Source of the DNA: Nitrospina sp.
GTDB taxonomy: Bacteria; Nitrospinota; Nitrospinia; Nitrospinales; VA-1
Direction: 5' to 3'
Length of the DNA: 13,163 nucleotides
Assembly: GCA_018665625.1 (NCBI GenBank)
Contig: JABJCF010000590.1
Location: 1-13,163 of the forward strand
Of the stretch, positions 7,286 to 13,163 are shown in pieces. The notes beneath the pieces were generated by a model. That model did not search any database and was not told the origin of the DNA. It saw only the letters and a list, made by a program, of their open reading frames with translations. Each line of letters starts with the position of its first letter. Position 1 is the first letter of the stretch. The position numbers and the translations under genes are program-made.

Positions 7286-8014
7286 ATGCGATATATTGTC
7301 TTCTCAGACCTCCACAGTAATCTCGAAGCCTTACTTCAATTTGAAAAAGAGATCGCCTCGATAACCTATGATCGCCTCGTCTGCTTGGGGGATATTGTGG
7401 GCTATGGGGCCGACCCTAACCTTTGTGTTGACTGGGTCAGAAAAAATGTAGATTTCACCATCGCGGGAAACCATGACTTTGCAGTGGTGAAAAAAACGGA
7501 TGCTTCCTATTTCAATTCTTATGCGCTTGAAGCCTGCGAGTGGACTCGAAATATTCTAACCGCGGAAAATAATGAGTTTCTTGAGTCTCTACCCATGGAT
7601 AAGGAAGAAGATGGTATTTACTGGGTGCATGCTTCTCCTTACCATCCCGCAAGATGGCATTATATTGTTAACCGAAAGGGAGCAGAAAAGCATTTCTGGA
7701 GTTTTGATGCGTCTATTTGTTTTGTGGGTCATTCTCATAAGCCTGTCATTTTAGAACAAAAACCCAATGGTGAAATCAACGACTATTTCGCTGATGTATG
7801 GGATATCGAACCTGAAAACCGTTATATTTTTAATGATGGAAGCCTGGGGCAGCCGCGTGACGGAAACCCAAAAGCGACCTATATCCTATACGATTCGGAT
7901 GAACGCACTGTTGAATTCAAGAGATTTGATTACGACTTTTCACTCACCCAAAGTAAAATTATTGAAAATGGACTTCCTGCCTACCTAGCCGATCGCCTTA
8001 CTTTGGGGAAATGA
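7286..8014 (+). CDS. Calcineurin-like metallophosphoesterase (predicted phosphodiesterase / phosphatase)
   Basis: 242 aa, cytoplasmic by appearance (no signal peptide). All dinuclear-metal motifs of the family are present in order: D8-L-H10, G35-D36 in LGDIVGYG, GNHD (61-64), His115 in VHASPYH, and GHSH (148-151). The stretch NDGSLGQPRDGNP (183-195) matches the bacterial subfamily often annotated as diadenosine-tetraphosphatase-like or MJ0936-like phosphodiesterases. The natural substrate cannot be read from the sequence. The TGA stop overlaps an ATG at 8011 that opens a 19-codon frame, and a hairpin follows (8025-8072). Tight spacing after nusB implies co-transcription. No clear Shine-Dalgarno is seen for the start at 7286. 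Confidence 0.9.
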   Translation: MRYIVFSDLHSNLEALLQFEKEIASITYDRLVCLGDIVGYGADPNLCVDWVRKNVDFTIAGNHDFAVVKKTDASYFNSYALEACEWTRNILTAENNEFLESLPMDKEEDGIYWVHASPYHPARWHYIVNRKGAEKHFWSFDASICFVGHSHKPVILEQKPNGEINDYFADVWDIEPENRYIFNDGSLGQPRDGNPKATYILYDSDERTVEFKRFDYDFSLTQSKIIENGLPAYLADRLTLGK

Positions 8015-8024
8015 CTGAGGCCAT

Positions 8025-8072
8025 CCTTAATTTTATTGACTGGAGTTCTATCAAAACTCCGTTAAGTTAAGG
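8025..8072 (+). repeat. Imperfect inverted repeat (RNA hairpin candidate) between phosphoesterase and amidase genes
   Basis: The inner arms GGAGTT (8042-8047) and AACTCC (8055-8060) pair perfectly around a 7-nt loop. The outer arms CCTTAA (8025-8030) and TTAAGG (8067-8072) also pair perfectly, leaving an asymmetric internal loop of 11 and 6 nt. No T-run follows, so it is not a standard terminator. It could be an RNA stability or processing element, and the outer 3' arm covers the AAGG part of a Shine-Dalgarno-like site that precedes the TTG at 8083. Confidence 0.45.
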
Positions 8073-8175
8073 AAAAGGTTTATTGACCCTGAAAAGGGGA
8101 AGTGGTATATTTAAATCAAGAAACTTCAATAAAATTAATAACTTAAGTGGTATTTCTACCCTCGTTTTAGACGAA

Positions 8176-9732
8176 ATGGCTGGTATGCGTTCTCTAATAT
8201 CAAAGATAAATATAGCAGTTTTTGCTTTTGGGCTTATTTTTTCCCAGGCAAACTTCCTTTACGCGGCTTCTGCGGGTGATTTGTATTTTCATGCGCAAAA
8301 ATCTTTTTATGCGCTAAAGGCCTCTCCTGAAAAGAAAAAGTTCAGGCACCATTGGATGAAAACTATAAAAATGTTTTCAAAGGTGGTGGACCGTTTTCCA
8401 CAAAGTAATGAGGCTTACAAAGCTGAATTCACAACTGGAAAATTATACGAAGGGTTGAATGCAGTTTCTAAAAATCCCAAAGATCTGGATCGGGCGATTC
8501 ATCATTATAATAATGTCTCTTCCAATTTTCCTCCCGCAAACCTTTCTGATGATGCTTTGTTTCGAGTCGCAGAATTATATCTAGAAAAAAGAAACCTGAA
8601 CTCAGCATCTGAAACTTTTAAAAGAGTAGCACATAAATATCCTGAAGGGGATCAAGCCAGGAAAGCTCAGGAAAAATACAAGAGCATTAAGGTTACGCCA
8701 AAAAACAAAGATACCACGAAATATTCAGCGATAGTTATACCTAGCAAGCCAAAACCAATTGCAGCTCCTAAGCAAGATATTCAGATTAAAAGGGCATCTG
8801 CTGTTGCTGTCGTTTCAGATAAGAAAAAGGTTGTAGCGGAGTTCAAGGAGAAAACTCAAAAGCCGGTTATAAAAAAAATAAAACAACCTGTGCCCGCTAA
8901 GCCCAGAAGAAAAGAGCCCGAGAAAGTAGTAAGGAAAAATAAAAAAGTCCAACCTGCTTCTGCCCCCAGGAAAAGGGTTTATATCAAAGATGGTTTTGGA
9001 AGGGGATATTTATATAACCCTAAAATACCAAAACGCAAACAAATTGCGGCGCCTTTAATTGTCGTAGATGCCGGTCATGGTGGCAAAGATCACGGTGCTA
9101 TGAGCGCATCTGGAATCAAAGAGAAAGATGTCAATATTAAGATTGCTAAACATGTGAAAACAATTCTTGTCAACCGGTATAAGTATCGGGTGGTGATGAC
9201 GAGAAAAGATGATACATTTATCCCTTTAAAAGATAGAAGCAAGATTTCGAACAAGCGGAATGCGGATCTGTTTGTATCCATTCATGCGAATGCTGCAAAA
9301 AGGAAATCTGCGCATGGCATCGAGACCTATTTTCTGGGGACCTCTCACAATAAACAGGCTTTGGCAACAGCTGCCCGTGAAAATGGGGAACTGGTTAAAT
9401 CTGTGAAGGATAATCAGGTGCAGCAGATTCTAGCCAGCCTGATAACCACCACAAAAATTAATGATTCTTCACGATTGGCTGGACGGGTTCAGGAAAATTT
9501 ATATAGATCTTCTAAAAAGAAAAATAGAAGCCTGAAAAACCTAGGTGTTAAAGAAGGGCCTTTTTATGTTCTTCACGGTGCCGACATGCCCAGCATTCTT
9601 GTAGAAGTAGGTTTTTTAACTAATAAAAAAGAAGCGAGAATGTTATCGAAGTCAGAATATCTTTATAGGCTGGCGTCATCCATTGCTGAGGGTATTCATA
9701 AATATCTACAGGATAAAGGTCCTTCAATTTAA
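8176..9732 (+). CDS. Exported N-acetylmuramoyl-L-alanine amidase (Amidase_3, AmiC-like) with N-terminal TPR-like repeats
   Basis: 518 aa from ATG 8176. Residues 1-30 are a signal peptide: Arg and Lys, a hydrophobic core (INIAVFAFGLIF) and cleavage near FLYA-ASA. Residues 35-170 contain helical TPR-like repeats recalling YbgF/BamD-type modules. About 172-290 is a Lys/Pro/Ala-rich linker. The catalytic Amidase_3 domain (about 293-510) shows VVDAGHGGKDHGA with zinc His301, GIKEKD with Glu316, FVSIHANA with His370 and ILVEVGFLTN with catalytic Glu477. It would cleave the MurNAc-L-Ala bond in periplasmic peptidoglycan, for example during daughter-cell separation. The open frame extends upstream to TTG 8083, which has an AAGGAAAAGG site at 8069-8078, but that start would place 31 extra residues before the signal peptide. 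ATG 8185 is another option. The frame ends 5 nt before der. Confidence 0.92.
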   Translation: MAGMRSLISKINIAVFAFGLIFSQANFLYAASAGDLYFHAQKSFYALKASPEKKKFRHHWMKTIKMFSKVVDRFPQSNEAYKAEFTTGKLYEGLNAVSKNPKDLDRAIHHYNNVSSNFPPANLSDDALFRVAELYLEKRNLNSASETFKRVAHKYPEGDQARKAQEKYKSIKVTPKNKDTTKYSAIVIPSKPKPIAAPKQDIQIKRASAVAVVSDKKKVVAEFKEKTQKPVIKKIKQPVPAKPRRKEPEKVVRKNKKVQPASAPRKRVYIKDGFGRGYLYNPKIPKRKQIAAPLIVVDAGHGGKDHGAMSASGIKEKDVNIKIAKHVKTILVNRYKYRVVMTRKDDTFIPLKDRSKISNKRNADLFVSIHANAAKRKSAHGIETYFLGTSHNKQALATAARENGELVKSVKDNQVQQILASLITTTKINDSSRLAGRVQENLYRSSKKKNRSLKNLGVKEGPFYVLHGADMPSILVEVGFLTNKKEARMLSKSEYLYRLASSIAEGIHKYLQDKGPSI

Positions 9733-9737
9733 CGCGC

Positions 9738-11060
9738 ATGCCATCCCCCATTATTGCAATCGTTGGAAGAGCAAATGTCGGAAAATCTACTCTCTTCAAC
9801 AAACTAACTCAAAGTCGATCAGCTATTGTTAATGACACCCCAGGTGTCACCCGGGACAGGATTTACGGTTCCGCCGAATTGGGAAACAGAATTGCCATGA
9901 TCGTGGATACGGGTGGTGTGGATGTTGACCAGAATAACCCGATCGAACTTCAGGTGGTGGAACAGGGGAAATGGGCTAGAAACGAATCCGATTGTGTGAT
10001 TGTGGTTGTGGATAACCGCGCAGGACTGACCCCGCATGATCGTGAAATGGTCGATGAAATTAGAAAGTCTGGGAAGCCTTATGTAGTGGCAGTAAATAAA
10101 ATTGACTCTCCATCTCAGCACAGCATCCTTCCTGAATTTAATGGGCTAGGAGTGAACAGTTTATTCCCAGTCTCGGCGGAACATGGGTACGGTCTATATG
10201 AATTGATTGAGGCGGTGTCTGAACTTCTTCCAGAAAACATTGAACCTGAAATAGATAGTAAAGCGATACGAATCGCTGTAATAGGCAGGCCTAATGTTGG
10301 AAAGTCTTCTCTAATTAATAAACTTCTGGATTCAGAGCGTTGCATTGTTTCAAATATTCCTGGAACAACCCGGGACTCTATTGACACATTCCTGCAAGCG
10401 GATGGTCAGGACTTTGTGTTAGTGGATACAGCCGGTATTCGTCGCAAAGGCAAGACAAAGCAGGTTCTGGATAAATTCAGTGTGATCATGGCACTAAAAG
10501 CCCTGGATCGCTGTGATGTGGCTATCATGTTACTAGATGGAGTGGAAGTGGTTACCGATCAAGATGCAACCGTTGCAGGGTATGCTTTAGATCGAGGAAA
10601 AGGTTGTATCATTGTTGGAAATAAATGGGATTTGATGCGAGAAAAGGAATTGTCTTTTGAAGAATTTGAAGAGAGAGTTCGCCATAGATTAAAGTTCCTG
10701 GAGTACGCCCCGATTTTAACGGTCTCTGCTAAATCAGGGTTACGGGTTGATAAAATATTGCCGCAGGTTGAAAAAGTTTTTCAAGAATACTCTCGTAGAA
10801 TATCAACCGGTCCTTTGAACGATTGTTTTGAAAAAGCGACTCAAAGAAATCCAATGAGCAGTTATCGTGGGAAATTTTTGAAGATTTTTTATTCCACGCA
10901 AATTAAGAGCAAACCTCCGACAATCAAATGTTTTTTAAATTTTCCCGAAGGTATACATTTTTCTTACCGGCGGTATTTGGTGAATAGTATTAGAAAAACA
11001 TTTGGCTTGATAGGGACGCCGGTTCGATTAATTTTATCTCGCAAAAGAGAGGAACCTTGA
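9738..11060 (+). CDS. der: Ribosome-associated GTPase Der (EngA), double G domain
   Basis: 440 aa. Essential GTPase for maturation of the 50S ribosomal subunit, recognised by two consecutive G domains. G domain 1 has GRANVGKST (10-18), NDTPGVTRDR (32-41), DTGG (57-60), NKID (120-123) and SAE (146-148). G domain 2 has GRPNVGKSS (183-191), PGTTRDS (208-214), DTAGIRRKGK (230-239) and NKWD (295-298). A C-terminal KH-like domain follows (about 350-435, with PPTIKCFLNFPEGIHFSYRRYL-type sequence). Length and motifs are standard, and nothing is missing. The start ATG comes 5 nt after the amidase stop without a strong ribosome site. The stop codon lies in the loop of a terminator-like hairpin, and a 316-nt gap follows, so der probably ends the long transcription unit. 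Confidence 0.97.
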   Translation: MPSPIIAIVGRANVGKSTLFNKLTQSRSAIVNDTPGVTRDRIYGSAELGNRIAMIVDTGGVDVDQNNPIELQVVEQGKWARNESDCVIVVVDNRAGLTPHDREMVDEIRKSGKPYVVAVNKIDSPSQHSILPEFNGLGVNSLFPVSAEHGYGLYELIEAVSELLPENIEPEIDSKAIRIAVIGRPNVGKSSLINKLLDSERCIVSNIPGTTRDSIDTFLQADGQDFVLVDTAGIRRKGKTKQVLDKFSVIMALKALDRCDVAIMLLDGVEVVTDQDATVAGYALDRGKGCIIVGNKWDLMREKELSFEEFEERVRHRLKFLEYAPILTVSAKSGLRVDKILPQVEKVFQEYSRRISTGPLNDCFEKATQRNPMSSYRGKFLKIFYSTQIKSKPPTIKCFLNFPEGIHFSYRRYLVNSIRKTFGLIGTPVRLILSRKREEP

Positions 11061-11078
11061 TTTTTTGTGGTTCTTTTT
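11047..11078 (+). terminator. Weak terminator-like hairpin at the end of der
   Basis: GGAACC (11051-11056) pairs with GGTTC plus T (11069-11074). The next four bases can add A-T and G-T pairs to the five-T run at 11074-11078. The loop is 12 nt and contains the der stop codon. A short GC stem followed by a T-run right after the last gene of a tandem set fits a rho-independent terminator. Weak G-T pairs and the large loop lower confidence. Confidence 0.4.
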
Positions 11079-11248
11079 GCAATGAATTCATAAACTCTCA
11101 AAATACAAGTTGGACGGGTAATATTCGCTTTAACCTCAATAAAATGAATTGTGTTTACTAATTGATGGGAAATATACCGCGCAACCTGTAGCATTATCTC
11201 TTCTAAGTCCCCAAATTTATTCAGTTTTTTTATCCCGCCAGTCCCCAT
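11070..11248 (-). pseudogene. Possible decayed dihydroneopterin aldolase (FolB)-like remnant
   Basis: Reading the - strand down from 11248 gives NKFGDLEEIMLQVARYI, then IEVKANITRPTCILRVYEF. FolB proteins end with a pattern like 'KFxLIETLAExIAxxI ... VxVxVxKPxALRxAxxVGVEI.R'. The first block aligns without gaps (K-F-x-x-L-E-x-I-x-x-x-V-A-x-x-I) and the second gives (V/I)-x-V-x-x-x-I-x-R-P followed by hydrophobic residues. The N-terminal two thirds of the roughly 120-aa protein are not visible, the G-x-x-x-E region is missing, and the frame runs on into der without a stop where FolB should end, so it cannot be an intact gene. An A-rich run near 11223-11230 separates it from another short - strand open frame and may mark a frameshift. 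The match is from memory of the family and may be chance. Confidence 0.28.
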
Positions 11249-11254
11249 AAACCT

Positions 11255-11283
11255 TTGACATTTGCCTCGAAATTTGGAATGGT
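11255..11283 (+). promoter_or_regulatory. Sigma-70-type promoter candidate for the EF-G-like gene
   Basis: A perfect -35 hexamer TTGACA (11255-11260) is followed after 17 nt by AATGGT (11278-11283), a poor -10 (3 of 6) but preceded by TG at 11275-11276 in the extended -10 position. The start point would be near 11290, giving a leader of about 87 nt to the ATG at 11377. It is the only good -35 noticed in the gap and agrees with a transcription break after der. Confidence 0.38.
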
Positions 11284-11376
11284 TAAGGTTCTCAAGTTGA
11301 TTGGATTTAGATTTTTTGTGGTGTTTTCATTCCTGATGAATAGGTTGGTTGCCGAACTCTTACCCAGCGAGGAAAT

Positions 11377-13163
11377 ATGAAACAATACAAACTTCAAGAC
11401 ATCCGGAATATAGGGTTGGTAGGGCATGGCGGTTCGGGAAAAACATCTCTGGCCGAGTCGGTCTTATATTTAACAGGAGTGGCTGATCGACTTGGAAAAG
11501 TTGGCGATTCTTCCTCGGTTATGGACTATGACCCCGATGAAATTAAGCGCGGCCATTCCATAAACGCCTCTGTCGCATTTTGCGAATTCGATTCAAATAA
11601 AATAAATCTTCTTGATACTCCGGGAAGCAATAATTTCATCGCCGATACACCTGCGGTTATAAGGGTGGTTGACGGTTTGGTTTTTGTGATAAGCGCTACT
11701 GAAGGTGTGCAATTCTATACTGAAAAAATATGGAAGTGGGCTGATGAGTTGAATCTTCCCCGAATCATTTTTTTAAATAAGATGGATCATGAACGGGCTA
11801 ATACAGGACCTATATTAGAAACTATTAAAACGAAATTTAAGAAAACTCCTATTTTTATCCACCTTCCCCAAGGTGCTGGGGATAAATTTTCAGGGATCGT
11901 GGATCTGATCGAAAATAAATATCTCTCCTATAATAAGGGAGGCGATGGCAAGGGGAAAGACGGAGATGTGCCTGGTGATATTACGGATGAAATGGAACTG
12001 AGTCATGCCGAGCTTATGGAAGCTGTCGCGGAAGTAGATGATGAATTGATTGAAAAATACCTCGAAAGCGGTGAGTTGACAGCAGAAGAGTTTTCACGAG
12101 GATTGAAAGAGGGCATTCAGAAGGGAGAATTGATTCCTGTTTTATGTGGTTCAGCAGCAGAGAATATAGGTGTGGATCTTTTATTACAGGCGATGGTTAA
12201 ATACCTTCCTTCTCCAGAAAACCGGGCTCCAGTAACTGCTACAAAAGTAGAAGATGATACAGAAGTTACTCGATCTGCAGGTAGCGGTGAAGCCACTTCG
12301 GCTTTAGTATTTAAAACAATCGCCGACCCTTATGCTGGCAAGTTAACTCTCTTTAGAACATTTTCAGGTACTATTAAAGGTGATTCTTCGATATTTAATA
12401 CATCTCAAGGCGTTTCCGAACGTGTTGGTCAGCTATATATGTTGCAAGGCAAAACTCAGGTTCCCGTCTCAGAAGTTCCTGAAGGAGAAATTGGTGCGGT
12501 GGCCAAGCTCAAACAAACGATCACAGGAGATACTTTTTCAGATTCCGATGAAAAGGTAAATTTTGCTCCCATCATTTTTCCTTTACCTGTTTTCTCCAGA
12601 GCTCTGATGCCCAAGACTCGGGCAGATGAAGAAAAAATTAGTCATGCTCTTCAAAGGCTTACTGAAGAAGATCCTACTCTTAAAGTTGAGCGAAGTTCTC
12701 AGACGGGTGAATTGTTAATATCCGGTTTGGGGCAGGTTCATTTTGATGTTGCATTAGAAAAATTGAAAGCCCGTTTTGGTGTGGAAGTTGATGTTAAGGA
12801 GCCGCAAATTCCTTATCGTGAAGGTATAAAGGGAAGCACAAAGGTACAGGGGAAATATAAAAAACAAACCGGAGGCAAAGGGCAATTTGGAGATACCTGG
12901 ATTGAAATATCTCCTTTGAAAAGAGGTGAAGGTTTTGTTTTTGAAAATAAGATTGTAGGCGGAGCGATCCCCAAAACTTATATTCCTGCAGTTGAGAAGG
13001 GGATTCAGGAAGCGATGGCAAATGGAATCATTGCTCATTTCCCCATGGTCGATGTAAAGGTCAGTCTTTATGATGGCTCGTACCATAATGTGGACTCATC
13101 AGAAATGGCGTTTAAAATTGCAGGCTCTCTGGGATTTAAAAAAGGAATACCGGATTGTAAACC
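11377..13163 (+). CDS. Elongation factor G-like translational GTPase (EF-G paralogue), 3' end outside window
   Basis: 595 codons are visible with no stop before the window ends; EF-G proteins are about 670-700 aa, so most of the gene is here. GAGGA at 11369-11373 precedes ATG 11377. The G domain has GHGGSGKT (16-23), where canonical EF-G reads AHIDAGKT, then RGHSI (58-62) as switch I, DTPGSNNF (80-87) and NKMD (134-137). Domain II (about 290-380), domain III with RALMPKTRADEEKISHAL and GLGQVHFDV, and domain IV with TGGKGQFGD follow in order. EF-G drives ribosomal translocation and, with RRF, recycling. This protein belongs to the divergent EF-G-like set often named FusA2/EF-G2. The catalytic His of the G3 motif DTPGH is Ser84, so GTP hydrolysis may be slow or need another residue. 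Solitary placement, away from the str operon (rpsL-rpsG-fusA-tuf), also argues for a paralogue. Confidence 0.92.
   Translation, partial: MKQYKLQDIRNIGLVGHGGSGKTSLAESVLYLTGVADRLGKVGDSSSVMDYDPDEIKRGHSINASVAFCEFDSNKINLLDTPGSNNFIADTPAVIRVVDGLVFVISATEGVQFYTEKIWKWADELNLPRIIFLNKMDHERANTGPILETIKTKFKKTPIFIHLPQGAGDKFSGIVDLIENKYLSYNKGGDGKGKDGDVPGDITDEMELSHAELMEAVAEVDDELIEKYLESGELTAEEFSRGLKEGIQKGELIPVLCGSAAENIGVDLLLQAMVKYLPSPENRAPVTATKVEDDTEVTRSAGSGEATSALVFKTIADPYAGKLTLFRTFSGTIKGDSSIFNTSQGVSERVGQLYMLQGKTQVPVSEVPEGEIGAVAKLKQTITGDTFSDSDEKVNFAPIIFPLPVFSRALMPKTRADEEKISHALQRLTEEDPTLKVERSSQTGELLISGLGQVHFDVALEKLKARFGVEVDVKEPQIPYREGIKGSTKVQGKYKKQTGGKGQFGDTWIEISPLKRGEGFVFENKIVGGAIPKTYIPAVEKGIQEAMANGIIAHFPMVDVKVSLYDGSYHNVDSSEMAFKIAGSLGFKKGIPDCK

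Larger units (their letters stand above)
11061..11376. other. Intergenic region between der and the EF-G-like gene (316 nt)
   Basis: No intact gene is visible on either strand. It holds the 3' half of a weak terminator (to 11078), a promoter candidate (11255-11283), a 13-bp direct repeat (11059-11071 and 11310-11322) and, on the - strand, a coding-like stretch resembling the C-terminus of dihydroneopterin aldolase (about 11070-11248). The sequence is AT-rich with several short T-runs. No tRNA cloverleaf or riboswitch-like pattern was recognised. Confidence 0.6.

Noticed and set aside
7351..7379. 10-bp direct repeat GATCGCCTCG (7351-7360 and 7370-7379)
   Set aside because: It lies inside a well-conserved coding region in two different reading frames, so it is most likely a coincidence.
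11230..11427. 65-codon - strand frame overlapping the EF-G-like start
   Set aside because: Its first half is antisense to the P-loop region of the EF-G-like gene. The second half may belong to the decayed region but shows no recognisable family motif of its own.
12754..13086. 110-codon - strand frame inside the EF-G-like gene
   Set aside because: It is the complement of conserved EF-G domain IV coding sequence and has no recognisable motif.
1..13163. tRNA, rRNA, CRISPR arrays, insertion sequences or phage genes
   Set aside because: No cloverleaf, conserved rRNA segment, spaced repeat array, transposase motif or terminal inverted repeat was recognised on either strand.

Overview
The window looks like core chromosome of a motile, Gram-negative-type bacterium with a moderately AT-rich genome. 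Gene content (stator MotA/MotB, a response regulator with an HD-GYP-like output, fused RibBA, a periplasmic amidase carrying TPR-like repeats, an EF-G paralogue) would fit a deltaproteobacterium-like or Nitrospinota-like lineage. That placement is a guess from gene style, not shown by the sequence. All intact genes lie on the + strand.

Layout: (1) 1-206, the 3' end of a formylglycine-generating-enzyme/sulfatase-modifying (SUMF1-type) domain gene, followed by a terminator-like hairpin. (2) 207-441, an AT-rich gap with a promoter candidate whose GG-N10-GC spacing suits sigma-54 and which can also be read as sigma-28. (3) 442-3405, a response regulator with a degenerate HD-GYP domain, then motA and motB, packed within 3-6 nt: a motility cassette. 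(4) 3441-7275, a complete riboflavin set ribD-ribE-ribBA-ribH followed by nusB, with overlaps or gaps of a few bases. (5) 7286-11060, a calcineurin-like phosphoesterase, an exported N-acetylmuramoyl-L-alanine amidase and the ribosome-assembly GTPase der. (6) 11061-11376, a gap holding a weak terminator, a possible promoter and, on the - strand, what I read as a decayed remnant of a dihydroneopterin aldolase (folB)-like gene. (7) 11377 to the end, a 5' portion (595 codons) of an EF-G-like translational GTPase lacking the G3-motif histidine.

How the genes work together: RibBA makes both riboflavin precursors from GTP and ribulose 5-phosphate. RibD converts the GTP branch to the pyrimidine. RibH condenses it with the C4 unit to lumazine, and RibE dismutates lumazine to riboflavin. 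NusB (antitermination, rRNA) next to ribH is a common bacterial arrangement. MotA/MotB form the flagellar stator, and the co-transcribed response regulator is a plausible motility or c-di-GMP-related controller. No FMN riboswitch, tRNA, rRNA, CRISPR or insertion sequence was found.

I did not find a clearly new multi-gene system. The observations most worth a second look are the degenerate HD-GYP regulator upstream of motAB and its promoter, the His-less EF-G paralogue, the folB-like remnant, and the hairpin and micro-ORF between the phosphoesterase and the amidase.
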